From Bdellovibrionota bacterium (lineage in GTDB: Bacteria > Bdellovibrionota_C > UBA2361 > JAFLCA01), in assembly GCA_030584005.1 (NCBI GenBank), contig CP129486.1, forward strand, positions 1,119,556 through 1,183,555: a DNA stretch of 64,000 nucleotides, in the 5' to 3' direction. Shown piece after piece: positions 12,619 through 21,800 of the stretch; the first letter of the stretch is position 1; every line of letters starts with the position of its first letter. The notes under the pieces were generated by a model, which was given only the letters and a program-made list of their open reading frames with translations, searched no databases and was not told where the DNA came from. Position numbers and translations under genes: made by a program.

Positions 12619-13368
12619 TTACGCCGTGCGGGCGAACTCCTCCAGTTCCGGCGACCAGGTAACATCGATGGTGCCGTGATGCTCCCGCACCAGTCCCAGG
12701 TCGAGCGCACGTTGGGCAATCGCGCGGCGCTTCTCCTCACTGAATGTGCCTAACCAGTCATTGCCGAACTTCTCGAAGAATGTGGCATATCCCCAGATGT
12801 CCTCGGGTGCGAGCAGCGATTCATCGCGACTGACGGCGAAGGCGTTATTGACCCAACGACCATCCTCGGTGAAGCCGCGAAAATCTGGGGGCACACTCGG
12901 ATCGATAAGCTCTTCCTTAGAACGGCCGCGAGTGAGCTGCATGGGCCCCTGCAGCGATTCAGGGATCTGCACACCCTTCTCGATCAGATCGCGGAGTCGG
13001 TTTCCTTCAGTTTTCCATCTGTCGGTATCGAAGAGACTGCTGAGGAGTTTGAGGCCTATGTTGTACTTGGCGTCAAATTCGCGGATAGATTCCATGACAC
13101 CAGGGAAGTACCGTTCCATCAGTCCATAGGCTTGCGAGGCCAGCCCTCCCGTGTACGCATCGGCAACGGCAAGACCAACGGTATCCCGAATGCCCTGAAT
13201 CTTCTCCTCTTCAGTCGCCTTGCTATCAAGAATTTCGAATACATTGTAAGCGGTCTGCACGTACTGCAGCCCTGATTGCATAGTCGAAGCGTCAGAGGCC
13301 GATCTTCCAAAACCGTTGGCTAAATCGGTCTGTGGTCGAGGCAGGGTGTAGTTGCTGTTGATGGTCAT
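12619..13368 (-). CDS. Hypothetical protein, 249 residues
   Basis: No signal peptide and no membrane segment. The sequence is soluble, acidic and helical in the first half (TEEEKIQGIRDTVGLAVADA), with aromatic-rich stretches such as WGYATFFEKFGNDWLG later. I do not recognise the family. The start is preceded by a purine-rich stretch (GAAGAAGGAATGCGCC on the minus strand). It stands alone, with about 180 bp before the secreted unit and about 670 bp of palindrome-bearing DNA upstream. It could be a secretion-system substrate or a lineage-specific cytosolic protein; nothing here decides that. Confidence 0.65.
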   Translation of the reverse strand: MTINSNYTLPRPQTDLANGFGRSASDASTMQSGLQYVQTAYNVFEILDSKATEEEKIQGIRDTVGLAVADAYTGGLASQAYGLMERYFPGVMESIREFDAKYNIGLKLLSSLFDTDRWKTEGNRLRDLIEKGVQIPESLQGPMQLTRGRSKEELIDPSVPPDFRGFTEDGRWVNNAFAVSRDESLLAPEDIWGYATFFEKFGNDWLGTFSEEKRRAIAQRALDLGLVREHHGTIDVTWSPELEEFARTA

Positions 13369-13428
13369 GGCGCATTCCTTCTTCTAATCCTATGAGTGCT
13401 TTCAAAAATGCCATCCTTGGCGCAGCTG

Positions 13429-13450
13429 GAAGCTATATAGAGATAGCTTC
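13429..13450. repeat. Family C palindrome, copy 1
   Basis: Arms GAAGCTAT and ATAGCTTC around a six-base loop. It ends in CTTC and runs directly into TAGGG of the family A copy at 13451, sharing the CTAGG junction. A second, longer copy lies at 37968-37996. Confidence 0.75.
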
Positions 13451-13484
13451 TAGGGATACGCTGAATAAGTTCAGTGTCTCCCTA
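13451..13484. repeat. Family A palindrome, copy 1
   Basis: 34 bases with arms TAGGGATACGCTGAA and TTCAGTGTCTCCCTA around TAAG; two arm mismatches. Three other full copies occur in the window (17721, 30868, 31748), all intergenic. Confidence 0.85.
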
Positions 13485-14039
13485 GGCAGTTTGTATGTGC
13501 CCAAGAGGTGGTGTAGCACCCCCTCCTTAGCTCGGGTGTCGACGGGTTCATCGTCGCACTTATATTTTCGTGGAATCCGAGAGAAAGTTTCCGGTGGCTG
13601 CCATGGGTGGTACGGGATACCACATCTTGAGCCCCGAGCAGGCGGTTCGGCGATGCGCTCAGCGGGACCGGGGCAGCAGTGAAGGGCGGCAGATAACAGT
13701 CAGGGGCCCAACGAGTACAGCAGGTAGAGGTGCGGGCATGGGGAGCTGTGCACAGGTGCATACCTAGCAAGGTGGGCATGCTGAGCTGCCTTAATCAGAG
13801 ATTTTCGCATGTCCCAAGGGGATATGGTGGGCGCTCCGGGAGATCTCACTACGAAACATGCTGAGCTATGATCCTTGGCTTGTAACTCGCCTCAAGTTTG
13901 AAATGGGAAGGGTCGAAATACTCCTTAGGAACAAGCATTTTGGTGGAAAGTGCTTGGCCCTTTCTGGTGTGTGGCCCGTTCGATCAACGGTTCGTCGTGT
14001 CACCCATCAACTATACTGCCCCGTGGTAGGAGGCATGAG

Positions 14040-14243
14040 ATGGCTAGACCGATCTACGCGCACGAACTATCCGATCCAGATTTCGCATGGCTGCTCTCAA
14101 GCTTTCGAGAGCAACACCCCGAGTACATCATGGTCGAGGGGAACTGTCTCCCCGTATCGCTTATCCGTGAAGTAACCCCCGTCCGTGTCGGCGTGCCGAT
14201 GCAGAATGAGGCCGAGGACCTTGACACCGCGGAGCCCGAGTAG
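14040..14243 (+). CDS. Small hypothetical protein, 67 residues
   Basis: The ATG at 14040 has an excellent ribosome site, AGGAGG at 14028-14033, six bases upstream. The protein is soluble and acidic, with no signal peptide: MARPIYAHELSDPDFAWLL opens it, a segment FREQHPEYIMVEGNCLPVSL forms the middle, and the tail is Glu/Asp-rich. I do not recognise it. It ends 17 bp before the end of the convergent UvrA-like gene. The strong initiation site and protein-like composition favour a real gene. Confidence 0.65.
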   Translation: MARPIYAHELSDPDFAWLLSSFREQHPEYIMVEGNCLPVSLIREVTPVRVGVPMQNEAEDLDTAEPE

Positions 14244-14260
14244 CTCGCCGCATCTACCTT

Positions 14261-16255
14261 TTACCGTTCAAGCACAAGCGCTACTCCATGGCTGAGGAAC
14301 GGTCTCAGTGCGTCGAGTGTACGCGACCTGTCCTCCATGCTGCATTCCATGAAAAAATCATTGAGCAAGAGCACCCTTGGTGGATGCATAGCGCCCAGCG
14401 ATGCGGCCAAGATGGAGCGGCAACGCTCCCCGGCGCTCAACTCGGCGCTGAGCGCACCCAATCGAAGGTAGCCCACGGAGAGCGCCTCAAGAACCCTTAA
14501 CGGTAATGCAACTCGGGGCACCTCGCGAAAGTGATTGAGGGCATCGTGTACGTTGAGCTGCAGGGCCTCGGCTATGGAGAGCCCCCTGTACGCTATTCTC
14601 TGAATCTCGGGGCGATAGCGCAGACCACCGCAGGAGCTGCACTGCTGGCCATCTGCTTCAAATCCGTTGCCGCGGCAGGATAGGCAGGCACCGGATTCAC
14701 CCTTCTTGCGGGGAGTGAATGAAAAGGAAGTGGGTCCCAACCCTCCCGCCTTAGCCGCCGGAAGAAGGGCGTACCACTCCCTCAGAGGCTCAAGGATCTC
14801 CATAACGCTTGCCGCAATAGAGTAGGGACCCTGCGCTGGTGCGGGGGCGTTAAGCTCGACCAGTCGCGGAAGTCGCCCCTGCAGTGGCGGGGGCAGAGCC
14901 GCTGCTTCCACCGTGAGAAGTTGTGTAATCGCTTGCTTGATCGCTGGCAGCTGTGCCTCGTCACAGCGTCCCTGCACAATCTGTCCTTGATGCTCCATTG
15001 CCCACCGGGAATCTATGCGCTCTCCAGCGAATGGTGCAGTCAACGGATCCTTCCGGAGCGGGGGAGCCTGCTCCACACTACAGCTGCGGCAGGCCCCGAA
15101 ACCCGGGGAGAGGCGAAGCCGCACGACCCCTGGCAATGCAAAGGCCTGGCTGTCATCCGCTACTATGGCCGTCCCGCCATGTGCGGAAAAAGTGGTGAGT
15201 ATCTCCGCCATGCGCTCGGCGCTGGGCCGAGGGAGACCCGCGCTGGGCCGATCGAGTGCCAAGACGGCGTCAGTAGAGAGGTGCAGCAGGGCATGTGCAA
15301 ACTGCAGCGCTATCCACTGAGAGGAGGAGAGCGCCTGAATCCCGGTAGTAGTGGGCAGATCGCATAGTCCGAGATCAGATAGAAACGGGTACAACAGATT
15401 GCCTATGGGCGCGGCTAGAGATCGAGCGCATTCCTGCTCTATCAACATCCCGATAGGCAGCGTTTCAGTACTCAAAAGCGGAGGAACAAACCCGCAATGG
15501 AGGCACTGTACCGGCACCTGCCAAGGGATCTGCTGCAGCGTGCCAGCTGCATCTAATGTAAAGATGCATAGCGCAGAGGCACTCATTCCTGCTGCAATCC
15601 GAAGCGCCTCCGTGAGCCGGGAACGTTCCGCAGCAGCGCAGGCAAGGGTGTCAATGTGAATCCGCAGCGGCGGACTCTCCACCATGTCTAAATCTACGAT
15701 TCCATCATCGGTAACGGCGCGCGTGAATCCCCTCTTCTGCCACTCCATGATTGTGCCGCTAAGCTGGTCGCCATGTGGCAAGCAAAACTCAACGGCAAAG
15801 GTGAGGGTTGCTCCGGCATGCTGGGAGAGAATCTGATCTGCTTGTTGCAGGAGGCTCATCGGTACGAAGGACTGCCCACAGCGCTGGCACAGGGGCTGAT
15901 TCGTCGCACGACCTCCCGCGAGATAGGAGAGTAGGGATTGCGACGAGCGTCGCATCGCCGCAAATGCCGAGTAGTAACTCGTTCGCGCAAGTCCAGCGAT
16001 GGGAGCAGCGGTGGAGTCAGCCGGCAGCGCTTGCTCTGGATCGATTGCGAATCCGCGCAGCACCTTGAGCCGGTGGGTGCTCTGAGCCCACAGCAGATCG
16101 CGCAGCAAACGGGTCTTCCCTGAAGCGCAGGGGCCCTCAAGAACGGTCAGGCAACCTCGCTGGATCGATATCGCGACGGACTCGAATGGAGCGAAACGAA
16201 GGGCACTAATCTCAATATTCGATCGATGCTCCATAGCAGGGGGGCGCCTGGCCAT
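14261..16255 (-). CDS. Degenerate UvrA-like ABC ATPase paralogue
   Basis: 664 residues against about 940 for UvrA. The UvrA order is visible: Walker A GPCASGKT (41-48), zinc pair CQRCG (123-126), the FTRAVTDDGIVDLD strand, and a second pair CLHCG (251-254). Next come a signature-like SSSQW (310-314), a Walker B-like VLALDRPSAGL (D335, with Arg336 where Glu is usual), RLPRLVELNAPAP, zinc cluster Cys524/527/539/542, ALSVGYLRLG and LSAGE (606-610). Losses are striking: the second Walker A is unrecognisable (GRCDEAQL, 429-436), the second Walker B is LLLNDFFM, and the first switch His is replaced (VADDSQ). The protein starts 16 bp after the phosphohexomutase gene ends. It may have lost nucleotide excision activity; role unknown. 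Confidence 0.85.
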   Translation of the reverse strand: MARRPPAMEHRSNIEISALRFAPFESVAISIQRGCLTVLEGPCASGKTRLLRDLLWAQSTHRLKVLRGFAIDPEQALPADSTAAPIAGLARTSYYSAFAAMRRSSQSLLSYLAGGRATNQPLCQRCGQSFVPMSLLQQADQILSQHAGATLTFAVEFCLPHGDQLSGTIMEWQKRGFTRAVTDDGIVDLDMVESPPLRIHIDTLACAAAERSRLTEALRIAAGMSASALCIFTLDAAGTLQQIPWQVPVQCLHCGFVPPLLSTETLPIGMLIEQECARSLAAPIGNLLYPFLSDLGLCDLPTTTGIQALSSSQWIALQFAHALLHLSTDAVLALDRPSAGLPRPSAERMAEILTTFSAHGGTAIVADDSQAFALPGVVRLRLSPGFGACRSCSVEQAPPLRKDPLTAPFAGERIDSRWAMEHQGQIVQGRCDEAQLPAIKQAITQLLTVEAAALPPPLQGRLPRLVELNAPAPAQGPYSIAASVMEILEPLREWYALLPAAKAGGLGPTSFSFTPRKKGESGACLSCRGNGFEADGQQCSSCGGLRYRPEIQRIAYRGLSIAEALQLNVHDALNHFREVPRVALPLRVLEALSVGYLRLGALSAELSAGERCRSILAASLGAMHPPRVLLLNDFFMECSMEDRSRTLDALRPFLSHGVALVLER

Positions 16256-16271
16256 TCGTGGCTGGACACGG

Positions 16272-17654
16272 TTACGCAGCGAGCTTGGCCCTCAGTGCCT
16301 CGATGCGCTGGCTCACCAGGGTTTGGTAGCTCTCCAGCAGCTCCAAAGATTCGGCTTCAAAGCGCATCACTAGCACCGGTTGGGTATTAGAGGCTCGCAC
16401 GAGTCCCCAGCCCTTTTCAAACTCTATGCGGACTCCGTCGATCGTTGACACCTGGAATTCCGGGAAGAGAGTTTGGGCGCCCTCTGCAATCTTGAACTTT
16501 AGGTGCTCTGGGCAGTCAACCCGCAGTTCCGGGGTCGAGTAAGAAGGCGCTAGATCTCCCAGCAGCTGGGAACAGGGCTGCGAGCTGGCACTCAAGATCT
16601 CGACGAATCTGCAGGTGGCATACAGCGCATCATCAAATCCGAAAAAACGGTGCTTGAAGAAGATGTGGCCGCTCATCTCACCGGCCAATGCACCGTTCGA
16701 TTCCCGGAGCTTGCCCTTGATGAGTGAGTGACCCGTTTTCCACATGATCGGATTTCCCCCGTGCTTTTTGATGTCATCGAAAAGCCGAGAAGAACACTTC
16801 ACATCCGCAATCACGGTCGCGCCGGGCTGCTCTTTCAGTAATGCCCGCGCATAAATAAGCAACAGCATATCGCCATATATAATGCTGCCCTTCTCATCCA
16901 CTACGCCTATACGATCGGCGTCACCATCCCAGGCGATACCGGCATCGGCCTTAGTGGAGCGGACACGATCAATGAGGGTCTTGAGATTCGAGGGTACGGA
17001 AGGATCGGGATGATGGTTGGGGAACCTGCCATCGGGTTCGCAAAACAATTCGTCCACCTGACAGCCCAGGGCCTTGAGGACTTTGGGCCCGACCAATCCG
17101 CCGACACCGTTTCCCGCATCAACGACCACACGAAGCGGGCGGCCTGACATATGGCCGCGTGAATTAGCGATCAGGTAATCGATGTACTCTTGGCGAATGT
17201 CATGCATCGCCACATGACCCTTGGGCCCCTTTGCAGGCAGCAGCTCGCTGAGTCGCTTCATGCGATTCCCGAGGTCTCGGATCTGCTCAGCGGATAAGGT
17301 AATCGTCCCGAGGCACATCTTGAAACCATTCATGTTGGAGGGATTATGGCTTCCGGTGACTTGGATGCCGCCATCAAGAGATCGCTGGAATATGGAGAAA
17401 TAGAGCTGCGGCGTGGGCCCCATCCCGGTGAGGGTTACATCGAGACCCTCCGACGAGATGCCTTCCGCCAACGCATGGGCAAATGATTCTGAAGATGGTC
17501 GGCAGTCCCATCCGACTGCGATGGTGCGGCGATTGCTCTCCTTAGCCAGCTCGCCATAGGCACGCCCCAATAGCATGGCAAAGTCGTTGGTGAGCTCCTC
17601 ACCGACAAGTCCCCGAATGTCGTACTCACGAAATACATGTGATGGAATCGTCAT
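16272..17654 (-). CDS. Phosphomannomutase/phosphoglucomutase
   Basis: 460 residues, the normal length of the AlgC/ManB alpha-D-phosphohexomutase family, which interconverts hexose 6- and 1-phosphates for nucleotide sugars of LPS and exopolysaccharide. Seen: the start FREYDIRG, phosphoserine loop TGSHNP with Ser102, metal loop DGDADRIGVVD, sugar loop GEMSGHIFF and phosphate-binding RASNTQP near the C-terminus. Substrate preference cannot be read from sequence. It is followed at 16 bp by the UvrA-like gene, an odd partner that may reflect simple read-through. Confidence 0.92.
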   Translation of the reverse strand: MTIPSHVFREYDIRGLVGEELTNDFAMLLGRAYGELAKESNRRTIAVGWDCRPSSESFAHALAEGISSEGLDVTLTGMGPTPQLYFSIFQRSLDGGIQVTGSHNPSNMNGFKMCLGTITLSAEQIRDLGNRMKRLSELLPAKGPKGHVAMHDIRQEYIDYLIANSRGHMSGRPLRVVVDAGNGVGGLVGPKVLKALGCQVDELFCEPDGRFPNHHPDPSVPSNLKTLIDRVRSTKADAGIAWDGDADRIGVVDEKGSIIYGDMLLLIYARALLKEQPGATVIADVKCSSRLFDDIKKHGGNPIMWKTGHSLIKGKLRESNGALAGEMSGHIFFKHRFFGFDDALYATCRFVEILSASSQPCSQLLGDLAPSYSTPELRVDCPEHLKFKIAEGAQTLFPEFQVSTIDGVRIEFEKGWGLVRASNTQPVLVMRFEAESLELLESYQTLVSQRIEALRAKLAA

Positions 17655-17681
17655 ACTGCAACCATTCTCCTGTCTGTACTC

Positions 17682-17723
17682 CTATAAGTGGTTTCAAAGA
17701 GGTATTCTTGAAACCACTTATAG
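17682..17723. repeat. Family B palindrome, copy 1
   Basis: Perfect 16-base arms CTATAAGTGGTTTCAA and TTGAAACCACTTATAG around a ten-base loop (AGAGGTATTC). The last three bases TAG are shared with the family A copy that begins at 17721. Located between the phosphohexomutase and SurA-type genes. Confidence 0.9.
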
Positions 17724-17754
17724 GGATACGCTCAACTTATTCAGCGTATCCCTA
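17721..17754. repeat. Family A palindrome, copy 2
   Basis: TAGGGATACGCTCAA and TTCAGCGTATCCCTA arms around CTTA, i.e. the reverse orientation of copy 1; one arm mismatch. It is fused to family B copy 1. Confidence 0.9.
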
Positions 17755-17828
17755 GCGATGCTTCGCCGATCAGTGCACAGGCGACATCGTCAGGCGCGGG
17801 GTAACTCCTACCCTATTATCGCCGAAAG

Positions 17829-18800
17829 TTAAATCTTCTTTTCTATGGTGTGGTTCTTCAGGATTTCAGAGGTAAAGAAGGAGTGCAACTTTGCTTCGAA
17901 CTTCCTCGCCTGCAGCTCACGCTTGACCTCAGCGCGGATCCGCTCATCAACTCCCTCAGTATCGGTAGTACCGAGCCGCTCTTCGAGCAAGAAGAGTTGA
18001 TAGCCACTTGCGCCCTCTACAATTTCACTGATCTGACCAGCTTCAAGAGACAGCACCGCATCAAACACGTCCGGGCTCAGGTCTTTCTCGGCAACTAATC
18101 CCAGCGAGCCCCCATCCGCCTTCTCTGGTCCCTCGGAGTGCTCGGCGGCAATGGCGGCAAAACTCTGCGTATCCGTGACCTGATCGCGTAGACTCTCAAG
18201 CAGCTGGCGCGCCTGTTCGGGGCTGCGGCCCGCCGAACTAATAAAAATGCGTCGAAGCTTCAATGATGAACCTGTGGAGGTCAGCGAGGGGTGTTCGTCG
18301 AGGTACCGATCAACTTCCTCCTCCGTTACATTAGTGGTGGCCTTGACGTAGTTGGAGGCTAGTTTGCTGCGCACGATATCCAGTTTAATCTGCTCCTTAT
18401 ACTGGTCGACAGATTTGCCCTCGCGGGCCAGGGCCTCGGTAAGTCCTTGCACGTCCATTCCGTTCCGGGTCGCCACCTCCTCCATGTAACGCGCTATTTC
18501 TTCATCGCTGACGTTCACACGACGAGCTTCCGCTTCCAGAAGCAGCACTCGCTCCATGATCATGGCTTCAAGAGCCTGCATCGCTTGATAGTTGGCCGCT
18601 AATGCGGTGAGAGATGTGGGAGCGGCGACCTCACGCGGCAGACGGGCGGCTAGCTCACGCAATGTGATCGGCTGGCCATTAACACTGGCCACGATAACGT
18701 CCACCAGGACTTCTGATGGATTGGCGGCGGCTGCTCTATTCCCGCACGCAGCCGCGAAGACAAACAGTGCGAGCACGGCGCAGATTGGACGATGGTTCAT
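17829..18800 (-). CDS. SurA/PrsA-type peptidyl-prolyl isomerase
   Basis: About 323 residues from ATG 18800; a longer reading adds 19 residues that would precede the signal peptide. The N-terminal export signal (CAVLALFVFAAACGNRAAA) is either a Sec signal cut after the Ala run or a weak lipobox around Cys. Then come a SurA N-domain (VNGQPITLRELAARLP; EEIARYMEEVATRNGMDV) and one parvulin domain (LKLRRIFIS, HSEGPEKADGGSLGLV, SGYQLFLLEERLG). Such proteins chaperone outer-membrane proteins in the periplasm. It lies 94 bp downstream of mfd on the same strand, a pairing I have seen in deltaproteobacterial genomes. Confidence 0.85.
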   Translation of the reverse strand: MNHRPICAVLALFVFAAACGNRAAAANPSEVLVDVIVASVNGQPITLRELAARLPREVAAPTSLTALAANYQAMQALEAMIMERVLLLEAEARRVNVSDEEIARYMEEVATRNGMDVQGLTEALAREGKSVDQYKEQIKLDIVRSKLASNYVKATTNVTEEEVDRYLDEHPSLTSTGSSLKLRRIFISSAGRSPEQARQLLESLRDQVTDTQSFAAIAAEHSEGPEKADGGSLGLVAEKDLSPDVFDAVLSLEAGQISEIVEGASGYQLFLLEERLGTTDTEGVDERIRAEVKRELQARKFEAKLHSFFTSEILKNHTIEKKI

Positions 18801-18894
18801 ACAGGTACCCCACACGTACGGCCAGTTCGCTGTGAATAGTACGGAACAATGGAGCATTGGGCAAACGGCTCTCTGATTTGTACAGTGGGCCTGA

Positions 18895-21800
18895 TTACCC
18901 GTTCAGGGCTGGCACCGCAGGGGGCTTGCTCGATTCCTCGGCGAGAATTTTCGGCAGCAGTGATTCCAGGAGGTTATAGAGTGTCTCCGGTTCTTGGGCT
19001 GCTTCCTCCGGCAGGGCGATAGAAAGAGAGTAGTTGCTGCTAAAGCGGTATCGGTCGCGCTGCTTCCGCACCAGTTCCAGGACCCGTTCGGGTGCAATCG
19101 GAGCCCGGCGGGAGAATGAGAGCAGGACACGTCCGCGGTTGATCTCGAGGCGATCGATCCCCGCACTGCGCAGCAGGCTTCTCAATCGCATAAGCTCCAA
19201 GTACGAACGCACCTCGCGCGGCGGCGGACCGAAGCGGTCCTCAATCTCAGCCAGCAGCTCATCGGCCTCAGCGGAGTTGTGCAGTGCCGCCAACCGCTGA
19301 TAAAGGACGAGCCGCTCGGAGATATCAGGGATATAAAGCTCCGGTATGAACGCATCGACGCCGAGTTTGATCTCCGGATCGATAATCTCCTCTAGAGCCA
19401 GCTCTTCACCTTTGAGGTGCATCACCGCTTCCTTGAGTATGCGGGTATATAGGTCGAAGCCGACCGCCGACACATTGCCTGACTGCTCTTTACCCAGCAG
19501 GTTTCCGGCTCCACGGATCTCGAGATCGGCGAGAGCCAGATTGAATCCCAGCCCTAGATCATCGAGTGCCTGCAAGGCCTGCAGTCGTCGCTGTGCTTCG
19601 GCTCCCAGACCGCGCACGTGCGGGATGAGGAGGTATGCATAGGCCTGGCGATCGCTGCGTCCAACACGGCCGCGCAACTGGTACAGCTGGGCCAGTCCAA
19701 AGCGGTCGGCTCTGTCTACAATTATGGTATTGGCATTGGGTATATCGAGCCCCGATTCGATGATGGTCGTGGTTACCAGTACGTCAAATTCGCGTTGCAT
19801 GAAGCGATGCATGATCTTAGCCAGCGTGTCCTCGCGCATCTGACCATGGGCAAACTCGAAGCGGGCTTCTGGCACAAGTTCTCGGAGCTGCGCGGTAATG
19901 ACCTCGATGCCCTCGATGCGATTGAATACGTAAAACACCTGGCCCCCACGCTGCAGCTCCCGCAGCACGGCATCTCGCACAAGGTTGCCATTATGCTCGG
20001 CGATGTAGGTGCGGATCACATGGCGGTCAATGGGTGGCGTGCTGATAACGCTGATATCGCGGATGCCGAGGAGCGCCATGTGTAAGGTGCGCGGGATAGG
20101 GGTGGCAGTGAGGGTCAGCACGTCAACCTGGCGCTTCAAGCTCTTAAGCCGTTCCTTCTGCTTGACGCCGAAGCGATGCTCCTCATCGATCACTACGAGT
20201 CCAAGATCTTTGAAGGTAACATCCTTCTGCAGTAAACGGTGGGTTCCGATGATGATATCAATTTCACCTGCCGCGAGTGCGGAAAGTGTTTGGGCGTTCG
20301 TAGTCTTGTCGTAGAAGCGACTCACCGCGCCTATGCGCACAGGGTATCCCAGGAATCGATTCTCAAAGGAGCCTCGGTGCTGTTCCACCAAGATCGTTGT
20401 CGGTACCAGCACCGCAGCCTGCCTGCCGTGCTCGACACATTTGTAGGCAGCGCGGAGCGCAACCTCGGTTTTGCCGAAACCGACATCACCGCAAATGAGG
20501 CGGTCCATCGGCTTCTCGCCGGCCATGTCAGCCAGTGTTTCGGTGATGGCTTTCCATTGGTCGGCGGTTTCTTCGTAAGGAAACCCATCAGCAAAGCGCT
20601 CGTCCTCGGCCCCCATCGGATCAAAGCGCCAGCCCTTGGCAATGGAGCGCGCCGCATAGAGCCGAATGAGATCGCCGGCGAGGGCAGCCACTGACTGCCG
20701 CACCTTTTCCTTGGTTTTGAGCCAGCGTGATGAGCTGAGCTTGTCAAGCTGAGGGGCCATGCCCTCAGGGGCCACGAACTTTTGAATCTTACCGATATGC
20801 TGCACCGGCAGGAACAGCTTGCTATCCAGGTAATCGATTTGGAGGAAATCAGCACTGTGACCATCGACCGTGCGATGCTGCAGCCCCTGATAGACGCCGA
20901 TTCCATAATCCGTGTGTACCACATAGTTGCCGGGGGCCAGCTGTGCCAGGGAGTTCATCAACCGGCGGATGTTCGTGCTGGAGGCGACTCGGCGCTTGTA
21001 CGAACGCTCCCGAAACACCTGATGCTCTGCGACGAACACCACCTGCCGCTGGGGAAATTCGAATCCCTCCGACAACTGTCCCTCCAGGATGGCAACGGGG
21101 GAGGCAAGGGGAGCATGCAGCCACTGCGAGGGGGTGAGCCCCGGACGCTGTTCCGCGTCATACCCGATTCCGAGCAAGAGCCGTTGCAGCCGGGCGCCAC
21201 GGTGTGCTGATCCGACGATGAAGGCGATGCGGAAGCTCTGCGACCGCCATCGATTCAGCGCCTGCTTGAGTGGCAGAAGGGCGTTGCCCGTTCCTACCTT
21301 CGTGGAGAGTTTCGTGACCAGCGCGGTCAAGGGGTGCACCTGTACGACCTTGGTACCGATATTGGCGCTATGGGCATCGAGAACAGCCACAGTGTCGATG
21401 ATCAGGGGAGAGCGCTCCCTCAAACTGTGGCGCGCTGCGGCGATGGACAGATAGACCTCATCCGGTTCCGGTACAAGATGGGCATCTTGGCGCATCCGAG
21501 CATATCGCTCCTCGATTATGTCATGGAAGCTATCGCAGCGGTTCTGAATCGCGATCTCGTTACAAACGATCAGTGCAGTATCGGCGGGAAGCTGATCGAA
21601 CAGGGAGGGAAAGGGGCCGATGATCAAGGTCTGCAGCAGTTCAAGCCCCGGCAGTTCCGCGCTCGTACGCACCGCATTAATGATGCGCGCCATATCCCGC
21701 GGCGGGACCTCCTGTGACTTTCCGCGGATAGTGAGGCGCTCTACTGTTTCGTTGACAGAGGAGCTGTAGCGATCAAGGTGTGCGATATAGGCCACCTCAC

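Larger units (their letters stand above)
13369..14039. other. 671-bp gene-poor spacer with a palindromic mosaic
   Basis: Holds the promoter side of the 249-residue gene, a half copy of family B (13389-13419, beginning CCTATGAGTGCTTTCAA), then a family C palindrome joined to a family A palindrome (13429-13484). Between 13485 and 14027 I see no convincing gene: open frames are short and lack ribosome sites. The ribosome site of the 67-residue gene closes the spacer. Confidence 0.6.

Noticed and set aside
14261..16255. Calling this gene uvrA
   Set aside because: Too short, and the second ATP site and Walker B acids are lost; a true uvrA is expected elsewhere in the genome.
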